Of a stretch of DNA of 20,399 nt, positions 1-6,043 are shown piece after piece (within the stretch, counting starts at the first letter, position 1; every line of letters starts with the position of its first letter). Where the stretch lies: assembly GCA_045627805.1 (NCBI GenBank), contig JAZQOJ010000199.1, forward strand, positions 1-20,399, in the 5' to 3' direction. A program made the position numbers and the translations under genes. Under the pieces are notes generated by a model, which ran no database searches, had not been told where the DNA came from, and saw only the letters and a program-made list of their open reading frames with translations. Source of the DNA: UBA1756 sp045627805 (GTDB taxonomy: Bacteria; Bacteroidota; Bacteroidia; Bacteroidales; WCHB1-69).

Positions 1-897
1 CAGGCCCCCACAATGCAGCTGTTCAATTGCACGCGCGGCAACATCACCTCCATTTCCGAACAACTCGATTTCGGTTGCATCAACTCGATGAAGATGCTCC
101 GCCTCAAGAATAAGGACCTGTTCATTGGCGGTTATTACAACGCGAACGCACAGAGCGCTACCACGGGCTATTTCAACTACATTGTCGGCACCGACCCGAT
201 GAAGGTTAAGGACAAGATGCACGCGGAGTTCACTTATCGCAACGACGTGTACTACGAGGGACTTACCGACAAGGATTATTATGTGAAGTGCGACTACTTG
301 TATGAGCAGAGCGACAAGATTGTGGTGATGCTGGGCGAGCAATATGCAAGCATTCAGCAGCATAGCGACAAGAGCGCGCTCGCTTACAAGCATCATACTG
401 GCGATATCATCTTCAACAAGTTCACGCTGGGCGGCACCGACCTCGGCTATTTGAAGGTGAACAAGCACCAGACTGCACAGGCCGGCGGCATCGTGACCAC
501 TCACGACGAGGGAGAGCGCATCGGTTGCTACCTCTTCGATGCGAAACGTGCGATGGAAAAGAATCCCACTTTTGAAAGCTTGAACATCACCTATTTCCCG
601 ATTTTCAAGGACAACCAGATCTTTGTGATGTATGGCGACAAACTGTCGAACTATGCCGAGACGGCCACCGACTGGGAAGCCGCCGATATGGAAAAGGGCG
701 AGGACGACTGCGTGGTGATTACGAAACTCGACTACAGCATCGACAAGAAGGTGGTGATGCTTCCCAACAAGAACGCACAGGTCTTCAATAACTTGTGGCT
801 GATTGATGGCGAGAATATCTATTTCGGCGTTTCTGGAAAGAAGGCCTATAGCGTGGAGAAATTCCGCCTGAACCAGAAGTGGAGTTGGGATAAATAG
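1..897 (+). CDS. Unrecognised protein, 5' end outside the window
   Basis: The reading frame is open from the first base and ends in TAG at 895-897. The first in-frame ATG is at 13, but the four codons before it are also open, no ribosome binding site precedes it, and no signal peptide follows, so the true start probably lies upstream. About 298 residues are visible. They are rich in short alternating hydrophobic/polar strands, Tyr/Asp/Lys and paired phrases such as KIVVMLGEQY and QIFVMYGDKL, which suggests an all-beta, perhaps propeller-like, protein. I recognise no family, catalytic motif, membrane segment or T9SS-type C-terminal domain. The thioesterase gene starts 8 bases after its stop, so the two may share a transcript. 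Confidence 0.7.
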   Translation, partial: QAPTMQLFNCTRGNITSISEQLDFGCINSMKMLRLKNKDLFIGGYYNANAQSATTGYFNYIVGTDPMKVKDKMHAEFTYRNDVYYEGLTDKDYYVKCDYLYEQSDKIVVMLGEQYASIQQHSDKSALAYKHHTGDIIFNKFTLGGTDLGYLKVNKHQTAQAGGIVTTHDEGERIGCYLFDAKRAMEKNPTFESLNITYFPIFKDNQIFVMYGDKLSNYAETATDWEAADMEKGEDDCVVITKLDYSIDKKVVMLPNKNAQVFNNLWLIDGENIYFGVSGKKAYSVEKFRLNQKWSWDK

Positions 898-905
898 GAA
901 CGGCA

Positions 906-1658
906 ATGCAGAAAGAGGCGGCTTTTTCACAGTCATTTGACATACAATCGCATCATATTTATCAGAATTTCGAGGTGACGATGCCCTATTTGCTGGGCTG
1001 TATGCAGCAGGCGGCCGACAGTCACGTGGACAGTTGTTCCATTGGTTGGAACGACTTGCACGCGAAGGGCTGTTTCTGGGCCATTTACCGGCTGGGGGTC
1101 CGCATTGAGCGGATGCCGCGCAAGTACGATGTCATCACGGTGCGCACGTGGGCCAACCCCCCCCGCGGCGTGATGCAGCCCCGCAGCTTTGAGGTGCTCG
1201 ACCAACAAGGAAACAGGATGGCTTATGCGCAGTCGCTGTGGATTATCCTCGACGGAAAGGAGTTCCGACCGCAGGTCGTGGAGGAAATCATCGGAACCGA
1301 CATCGCGTACAGGATGGGGGAGGACTCCGCCTTCAACCTGAATCTCAAAATTGGCAGCGTGAAGACTGAGGAATTGCAGCCGGTGGTGCGCGACGTGCTC
1401 TTTTCCGACATCGACACCAACCGGCACGTCAACAACACCAATTATCTGAAATGGTTGCTCGACAGCTATCCCGTTGAGTTCCTTGAGACGCACCGGCTGA
1501 CAGGCATCGACCTCAACTTCACGCAGCAGGCACGCTTGGGCGACCAGTATGCCGTTTTCATCAATTGCATCAGCGAGGAGCAGCATCTCGCCGTCATCTC
1601 CAGCACGCGGAGTTCGGAAGAGTTTTGCAAGCTGCGCGCTTTCTGGGCACAGCGGTAA
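906..1658 (+). CDS. Acyl-ACP thioesterase (FatA/FatB-like)
   Basis: This 250-residue protein matches the bacterial acyl-ACP thioesterase family, which hydrolyses acyl-ACP to free fatty acid and ACP in the cytoplasm. It has the double hot-dog layout. The N-terminal half carries the conserved stretch around MPYLLGCMQQAADSH (residues 26-40) and RTWANPPRG (80-88). The C-terminal half carries the catalytic-region motif DIDTNRHVNNTNYLKW (168-183), where Asn172 and His174 correspond to the Asn and His of the plant enzymes. The length is normal for bacterial members. The ATG at 906 is the first start in frame and lies 8 bases after the previous stop, with no clear Shine-Dalgarno sequence. A run of eight C at 1157-1164 lies inside the gene at the Asn-Pro-Pro-Arg codons. 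Substrate chain length cannot be read from the sequence. Confidence 0.9.
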   Translation: MQKEAAFSQSFDIQSHHIYQNFEVTMPYLLGCMQQAADSHVDSCSIGWNDLHAKGCFWAIYRLGVRIERMPRKYDVITVRTWANPPRGVMQPRSFEVLDQQGNRMAYAQSLWIILDGKEFRPQVVEEIIGTDIAYRMGEDSAFNLNLKIGSVKTEELQPVVRDVLFSDIDTNRHVNNTNYLKWLLDSYPVEFLETHRLTGIDLNFTQQARLGDQYAVFINCISEEQHLAVISSTRSSEEFCKLRAFWAQR

Positions 1659-1663
1659 ATCTA

Positions 1664-1706
1664 ACGCCGATGCCGCCACCATCCGCAAGAATTTAAGAAT
1701 TATTGA
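1664..1706 (+). pseudogene. Probable remnant of a riboflavin kinase gene 3' end
   Basis: This stretch, starting five bases after the thioesterase stop, aligns with the last 44 bases of the riboflavin kinase gene at 12065-12108 (codons for ADAAAIRGILRNY plus stop). By eye about 38 of 44 positions are identical, with one single-base deletion near the end that would break the reading frame. Homology stops abruptly on the left and is weak after the stop codon. It looks like the tail of a lost or duplicated ribF copy. A shared non-coding element kept at both gene ends is the alternative. Confidence 0.55.
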
Positions 1707-1760
1707 TTCAGGTTTCGCAAGTTAACAATTATAACTGACTTGAGACTTATAAAAGAGAAA

Positions 1761-1873
1761 CGAGAATAACGAGAATAACGAGAACTGACGAGAACAACGA
1801 GAACAACGAGAACAACGAGAACAACGAGAACTGACGAGAACTGACGAGAACTGACGAGAATAACGAGAATTGA
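1761..1873 (+). repeat. Tandem repeat of mixed 9- and 10-bp units
   Basis: Twelve back-to-back units all begin with CGAGAA. The 9-bp forms are CGAGAATAA (three copies) and CGAGAACAA (four in a row at 1789-1824). The 10-bp forms are CGAGAACTGA (four copies, three of them at 1825-1854) and CGAGAATTGA (last unit). Because 9- and 10-bp units are mixed, the repeat keeps no reading frame, so it is not coding. It lies between the convergent thioesterase and Omp85-like genes. Slippage or recombination could change its copy number. Confidence 0.9.
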
Positions 1874-1892
1874 CGAATGAGTGAGCGCAAGC

Positions 1893-1989
1893 CAAACTTG
1901 TTTGAGCTTTGAAGAGGAAGAAAAGAAGCGTAGCTTCTTAACAATGGAATGGATTTTCATCATATTCCCAATTCCGACTTGAAAAGTCG
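1893..1989. other. Group of small hairpins in the 1659-2046 gene-free stretch
   Basis: Three short inverted repeats lie between the tandem repeat and the stop of the Omp85-like gene. They are CAAAC-TT-GTTTG at 1893-1904 (imperfectly extendable outward), AAGAAGC-GTA-GCTTCTT at 1923-1939, and CGACTT-GAA-AAGTCG at 1975-1989. Read on the minus strand, the middle one is followed by a T-rich TTTCTT, so it could end transcription of the minus-strand gene that stops at 2047. None has a strong T-tract, so terminator function is only a possibility. I see no gene in 1659-2046. Confidence 0.35.
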
Positions 1990-2046
1990 TAAGTCAAAGG
2001 TCACAAGTCTCCGTAACAGCAAGAAAAAAGGTCTGCGAAAGTTGAA

Positions 2047-3600
2047 TTAGAATCTGACATCAATTCCTAAATGAATCTTTCCTGTCTTGAAAGAGATGGG
2101 ACTGTTTTTCTGTTGTCCCAGCGCATAACTGATGTAGAGGTTGCCCGCTCTGGTGTGAATTGTGGTGCCGATGCCGAATCCGAAGGGGAAGTCGCTGGCG
2201 AGCCCCTCGGATAGTCTGCGCTCGTACCATCCTGCGTTGAAGAATGCGTTGAGGTAGGATTGCGGCGCCATCCAGAAGCGGAATTCGGTGGCGGCAATCA
2301 CATAGGTGGACGCATAGATGGAGAACTCGTCGAAGCCCTGAAGTGTTCGTGTGCCTCCAATGCGGAAAAGCTCGTTGTAAACGTTTTTTCGTGTCATCAG
2401 CGTGCCGGCCTGCAATCCGCCAACCCAGCCCCATCTTTTGGCAATCGGCACGAATCCCGTGACATTCCCCGTCATCCGGTAACTTGTTGACTGCAAGTCG
2501 CTTCCTTCGTGACCGGAGGTGACGTCTTGGGCGCTCTTCAAGAGGGTGCGGCGGCCGATGGCGATGTCGAGCGCGCCCGTGATGCCTCGGCGGGGCGAGC
2601 GGATGTCGTCGAGTTGCTGTCCGTTGAGCCGTATGCCGTACATACTTTTCCTGAAGTTGCAGGAGGTGGAGTCGTCGGCGGCGGGCATCGGCTCGTTGGC
2701 TCGTGAGAGAATGGAGGAGGTGTGATAGTTGAAGTACGCCTGCAGACTGTTGGTGCCCCGGAATGAGTATTGGAGAGCGGCTAAGTAATTCATATTCAGA
2801 TAAGTGGTGTCTTTTTTGTCAAGCACGAACTGACCGGAGATGCCGATGGGTGTGGCAAACAGGTAGGGGAAGTCGGCGCTGACGGAGAGGAATTGTGAGT
2901 AGCGTTCTGGGGCTTGCCAGCGAAGGTCGAGACTCTCGCCCATCGTGAAAATGTTGCGGAGACTGAGGTTGAGTTCTCCCGTCACCATCACGCCGCCCGT
3001 TGTCGCGCTGATGGGCACCAGCCCGATGTAGCCGTCGAACTGGTTCACGCGCTGCTTGTCGAGGAAGAGGTACAGGTAAGCGCGCTCGCCGACGAACTCG
3101 ATGCCCGCCTCGCGCGAGGTCTGGGCGTAGGGGAGCGCCTCGATGCGCTTGGCGACTTGCGCTGCCACGCTCTCGTCGTACGGTTTCCGCTTGCGCCATC
3201 CCAGATAGGGTCGCAGGAAATGCTGGCTGAGTTTAAGGTTCCCGCTCACAATGACCGAGTCGAAGGCGACCGCTGCGTTGGGCTCCACGTGCAGCTGCGC
3301 GATGGTGTCTTTCGTCAGGTCGATGTTCTGGAGCGATATTTCCGCGAACGGATAGCCGTGGCGTTCCATTTGGAGCAGGAGCGCGTCGGCGAATCTCTCG
3401 TAGTCGCTGGCCGCTATGCTTTCAGCCGCGAGACGTCTCCCGTTTGGGAACCGCTGTGTGAAAAGTCGGGCCGTGGAGTCCAGTATGATTGTTTTTTTGA
3501 GTGCGGTGGAGTCAAAAATATCAGCGTTTTGGGCGAGATTTGCGTTGCAAAAAACTCCCAGAAGTGTGAATAAAACTAATATTTTCTTTATAATCAGCAA
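2047..3600 (-). CDS. Omp85/TamA-like outer-membrane beta-barrel protein
   Basis: About 517 residues. A signal peptide (charged IIKK, hydrophobic ILVLFTLLGVF, likely cleavage after NLA near residue 23) is followed by POTRA-like sequence around residues 65-182, including FDSVIVSGNLKLS and PYLGWRKRKPYD. The rest is a beta-barrel with alternating hydrophobic strands, the Omp85-type RIGGTRTLQGF motif (LQGF in place of the usual RGF) and a C-terminal phenylalanine. Family members insert or translocate proteins or lipids at the outer membrane. It is shorter than BamA and nearer to TamA/BamA-like proteins with few POTRA domains. No ATG lies near the start. I chose TTG at 3600, which gives a compact signal peptide. 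TTG at 3624 is also open but falls at the start point predicted from the -7 element at 3630-3637. The substrate is unknown. Confidence 0.8.
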   Translation of the reverse strand: MLIIKKILVLFTLLGVFCNANLAQNADIFDSTALKKTIILDSTARLFTQRFPNGRRLAAESIAASDYERFADALLLQMERHGYPFAEISLQNIDLTKDTIAQLHVEPNAAVAFDSVIVSGNLKLSQHFLRPYLGWRKRKPYDESVAAQVAKRIEALPYAQTSREAGIEFVGERAYLYLFLDKQRVNQFDGYIGLVPISATTGGVMVTGELNLSLRNIFTMGESLDLRWQAPERYSQFLSVSADFPYLFATPIGISGQFVLDKKDTTYLNMNYLAALQYSFRGTNSLQAYFNYHTSSILSRANEPMPAADDSTSCNFRKSMYGIRLNGQQLDDIRSPRRGITGALDIAIGRRTLLKSAQDVTSGHEGSDLQSTSYRMTGNVTGFVPIAKRWGWVGGLQAGTLMTRKNVYNELFRIGGTRTLQGFDEFSIYASTYVIAATEFRFWMAPQSYLNAFFNAGWYERRLSEGLASDFPFGFGIGTTIHTRAGNLYISYALGQQKNSPISFKTGKIHLGIDVRF

Positions 3601-3629
3601 ATTATGAAAAAAAATTATTGTCAAAAAAA

Positions 3630-3637
3630 CAAATTTA
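3630..3637 (-). promoter_or_regulatory. Candidate -7 element for the Omp85-like gene
   Basis: The minus strand reads TAAATTTG, matching the Bacteroidota -7 consensus TAnnTTTG. It would start transcription near 3623, giving a leader of about 23 bases before the TTG at 3600. No good -33 TTG is visible at the usual spacing, so this is tentative. Confidence 0.4.
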
Positions 3638-3665
3638 CCTCATATAAACTAATTTATAATTTATT

Positions 3666-3673
3666 TATTTTTG
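3666..3673 (+). promoter_or_regulatory. Candidate -7 element for the lipoprotein/barrel/LysE operon
   Basis: TATTTTTG matches TAnnTTTG exactly and lies 21 bases before the lipoprotein ATG, in a very AT-rich divergent intergenic region. The predicted transcript would begin near 3680 with a leader of about 15 bases. No clear -33 element is visible. Confidence 0.45.
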
Positions 3674-3694
3674 CATTCTAAAAAAAATGTAGTA

Positions 3695-3832
3695 ATGAAA
3701 AGAATTGTTGTTATCATTAGTCTTGCTGTTGCATTTTCTTTGCTAACCATTTCGTGTGCCACCCAGCATAAATGTCCGGCTTACGGCCATTATACGGAAG
3801 TGGCTCCGGTGGAAGTTGAGAATATCGCTTAA
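3695..3832 (+). CDS. Small lipoprotein, 45 residues
   Basis: ATG at 3695 opens a 45-residue frame ending in TAA at 3830-3832. The N-terminus is a textbook lipoprotein signal: MKR, a hydrophobic core IVVIISLAVAFSLL, and the lipobox TIS-Cys with Cys at residue 21. The mature peptide would be only 25 residues, containing a second Cys and the phrase CPAYGHYTE, and would be anchored by lipid at the periplasmic face of the inner membrane or at the outer membrane. Function is unknown. Its stop lies 18 bases before the start of the barrel gene, with a good -7 element upstream, so it is probably the first gene of a three-gene operon. Small Cys-containing lipoproteins of this type are common in Bacteroidota. 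Confidence 0.8.
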   Translation: MKRIVVIISLAVAFSLLTISCATQHKCPAYGHYTEVAPVEVENIA

Positions 3833-3850
3833 TATCTGATAATCAGTTTG

Positions 3851-4615
3851 ATGAGTAATTTCAAACGTTTTTTGTCCGCATTCTTTATCTGGATGCCCTT
3901 TTTTGCTTTGGGGCAGGATATTGACGTGGGCGATGTCGATTGGAAGAAAATCATCGTGAAGGAGTGGAATGTTGACTTCTTCCTGACCACCAATGGCGGC
4001 GGACTCGGTTTTCAGCACGGACGCACGCCCACCTATAACGACAAGCATTTCTGGGAATTGGATTTCGTTTACAATGTCCATCACAAGGCGGTTCGAGCGC
4101 GCAATCCTTATTACACGAACGCCCGTCCGTTCGCTTACGGAAAGTTGTGCGACTTGTTTTTCTTGCGTGGCGGCTACGGCTACCAACGCACCATTCACCA
4201 GAAACCATACTGGGGCGGCGTCCGCATCCGATACACGCTGTCGGGCGGCTTCTCGCTCGGAATGGCTATGCCCGTTTATCTGTATATCGCCGAAGTGAAC
4301 AACACCGGCTACGTTATTGGACAAAAGGTGGAACGCTATGATCCTGATGTACATAATGTTGATGACATTATTGGCAGAGCCAGCTTTTTTAAGGGAATAG
4401 GAAAAACATCCTTGCATCCCGGCTTTTATTTCAAGACCGGACTCGTTTTTGATTTCAGCAAGGATGAAAGCACGATACACGCGCTCGAAGTGGGAGGCAC
4501 CATTGATATGGTGTTCCCTTATGTGCAGCAGATGGCACTCAACAAGGCCAAACCGTTCTTCTTGTGCGCGTACATCGCTTACGATTTTGGTAAGAGAAAG
4601 GGGGCGCACGAATGA
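3851..4615 (+). CDS. Conserved outer-membrane beta-barrel candidate
   Basis: This 254-residue protein begins with a signal peptide (MSNFKRFLSAFFIWMPFFALG, cleavage likely before QD). The mature part is dominated by alternating aromatic/polar strands typical of a small outer-membrane barrel, for example WNVDFFLTTNGGGLGFQHGR (about residues 37-56), GGVRIRYTLSGGFSLGMA, and the last strand FLCAYIAYDF. I cannot assign a family or substrate. An in-frame TTG lies just upstream at 3848, but ATG at 3851 is the better start. The last four bases overlap the start of the LysE-type gene (ATGA), so translational coupling is likely. Location in the outer membrane is inferred from the signal peptide and strand pattern only. 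Confidence 0.75.
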   Translation: MSNFKRFLSAFFIWMPFFALGQDIDVGDVDWKKIIVKEWNVDFFLTTNGGGLGFQHGRTPTYNDKHFWELDFVYNVHHKAVRARNPYYTNARPFAYGKLCDLFFLRGGYGYQRTIHQKPYWGGVRIRYTLSGGFSLGMAMPVYLYIAEVNNTGYVIGQKVERYDPDVHNVDDIIGRASFFKGIGKTSLHPGFYFKTGLVFDFSKDESTIHALEVGGTIDMVFPYVQQMALNKAKPFFLCAYIAYDFGKRKGAHE

Positions 4616-5265
4616 TTCTCGGTTATCTCTGGTCCACATTGTTGCGTGCTGTTCCTTTCGGATTGGCCATCGCGGTTTCGCCGGGTGCGGCCTTCTTCGG
4701 CATCATTCAGACCAGTCTTTCCAAAGGTTTCAAGTCGGGAATCTTTTTCGCGTTGGGCATCGCGTTGAGCGATATGCTTTTCATTGCCCTTTGCCTTTGG
4801 GGGCTTTCGGGCGTTATGGAAAATCCCCGCACGAAAGTGGCTACCGCCGTCATTGGCGGCGCCGTGCTCATCTTGTACGGCATCTACACTTTTTTCAGTA
4901 AAAAGAAAATCGTGAGCAAGCGACAGCAGGAACAGGTGCTCGCGGAGGCGCAACTACCGGATTCGGGACCTTTCCACATCCTGCGCACCATCTCGAAGGG
5001 TTTTTTCTTCAACTTCATCAATCCCGGCGCTTGGATTCTCTGGCTCAGCATTATGCCGCTCAGCGGCGATACCCTTCACCAGCGAGTATTCTTCTTCCTT
5101 TGCATATTGTGTACGATTTTCTCCATCGACATTTTGAAATGCTTCTTTTCTGGAAAAATCAAAAACAACATCACGCCCAATGTCTTTTACATTGTGAACC
5201 GCGTGATCGGCATCATATTCTGCACGCTCGGCGTGTTTATGCTGGTAAAGAATCTGATGGCGTAA
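4612..5265 (+). CDS. LysE/RhtB-family exporter
   Basis: This 217-residue inner-membrane protein has about six hydrophobic segments and the LysE-family signatures: SPGAAFFGIIQTSLSKGF at residues 23-40, NFINPGAWILWL at 134-145, and a last helix NRVIGIIFCTLGVFML at 196-211. Members export amino acids or related small molecules using the proton gradient, but the substrate cannot be predicted here. A basic loop (KKKIVSKRQ, 97-105) separates the two halves, as is usual in the family. The start codon overlaps the barrel gene's stop, so it is the last gene of the lipoprotein/barrel operon. It converges on the methyltransferase gene with a 31-base gap that holds no obvious terminator. Confidence 0.88.
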   Translation: MILGYLWSTLLRAVPFGLAIAVSPGAAFFGIIQTSLSKGFKSGIFFALGIALSDMLFIALCLWGLSGVMENPRTKVATAVIGGAVLILYGIYTFFSKKKIVSKRQQEQVLAEAQLPDSGPFHILRTISKGFFFNFINPGAWILWLSIMPLSGDTLHQRVFFFLCILCTIFSIDILKCFFSGKIKNNITPNVFYIVNRVIGIIFCTLGVFMLVKNLMA

Positions 5266-5296
5266 CGGATACTAATGATGTGTTATTAATAAATCG

Positions 5297-6040
5297 TTAA
5301 ACGTGTGATAGTCGCTGCTTTTCCACTTCGAAAAGCATAATTCCGGTGGCTACGGAAACGTTGAGCGAGCGGATGGTGCCCACCATCGGGATGCGCACCG
5401 ACTCGTTGCATTTCCGCAAATAGTCCCAGGCAATGCCCTCGTATTCATTGCCCATAATGAGGCAGACGGGCTTCGTGAAGTCTTTTTCGTAATAGGTGTG
5501 CTCGGCCTTTTCCGTTATGCCCACCACTTCAATGCCGGATTCTTGCAGGTAGTCGATGACTTCCACGAGGTTGGTGTGGCGGCAGATGGGCACTTTGTGC
5601 AGCGCGCCGGCCGAACTTTTCACCGCGTCCTCGTTGAGCTGAGCTGCGCCTTTCATCGGAATGATGATGGCGTCAACCCCGGCACACTCTGCCGAGCGGG
5701 CGATGGCTCCGATGTTGCGCACGTCGGTCACCTTGTCTAATATGAGGAGGAAGGGAACCTTCCCCTGCTCAAACAAGTAGGGAACGATGTCGAAAATGTT
5801 TTGGTATTCAATGGCCGACATAAAGGCCACTACACCCTGGTGGTTGCCGCGCGTGAACTTCTTTAGCCGCTCGGCGGGCACGTATTGGAAGGGCACTTTG
5901 TGCTCGCGCACCTTGATGAACAGGTCTTTGAACAGCGGACCCGTCAACCCTTTCTGTAACAATATCTTGTCAATGGTTTTTCCGCTTTCCAGCGCCTCAA
6001 TCACGGGGCGCATTCCATAAATGATTGATTCGTTTTCCAT
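5297..6040 (-). CDS. rlmB: TrmH/SpoU-family 2'-O-methyltransferase, RlmB-like
   Basis: This 247-residue SPOUT (trefoil-knot) methyltransferase carries an N-terminal substrate-binding domain (about residues 1-75, beginning IIYGMRPVIEAL) of the RlmB type. The three SpoU motifs follow: DVRNIGAIARSAECAGV (106-122, with Asn109 and Arg115), IMGNEYEGI (195-203) and IPMVGTIRSLNVSVATGI (217-234). RlmB methylates the 2'-OH of a guanosine (G2251 in E. coli numbering) in the peptidyl-transferase loop of 23S rRNA, using S-adenosylmethionine. Other members of the family act on other rRNA or tRNA sites, so the exact nucleotide is inferred. The start lies 3 bases after the stop of the HU-SPOR gene, making this the last gene of a four-gene operon. 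Confidence 0.88.
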   Translation of the reverse strand: MENESIIYGMRPVIEALESGKTIDKILLQKGLTGPLFKDLFIKVREHKVPFQYVPAERLKKFTRGNHQGVVAFMSAIEYQNIFDIVPYLFEQGKVPFLLILDKVTDVRNIGAIARSAECAGVDAIIIPMKGAAQLNEDAVKSSAGALHKVPICRHTNLVEVIDYLQESGIEVVGITEKAEHTYYEKDFTKPVCLIMGNEYEGIAWDYLRKCNESVRIPMVGTIRSLNVSVATGIMLFEVEKQRLSHV

Positions 6041-6043
6041 ATC

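Noticed and set aside
1700..1963. Minus-strand frame giving a Val/Leu/Ser-rich repeat protein
   Set aside because: It is only the translation of the mixed 9/10-bp tandem repeat; the mixed unit lengths keep no consistent frame and there is no start context.
2914..3573. 219-codon plus-strand frame
   Set aside because: It is antisense to the Omp85-like gene, which has a signal peptide, POTRA-like region and barrel.
5266..5296. Bidirectional terminator between the LysE-type and methyltransferase genes
   Set aside because: Only a 5-bp TAACG/CGTTA pair with a long loop was found and no T-tract.
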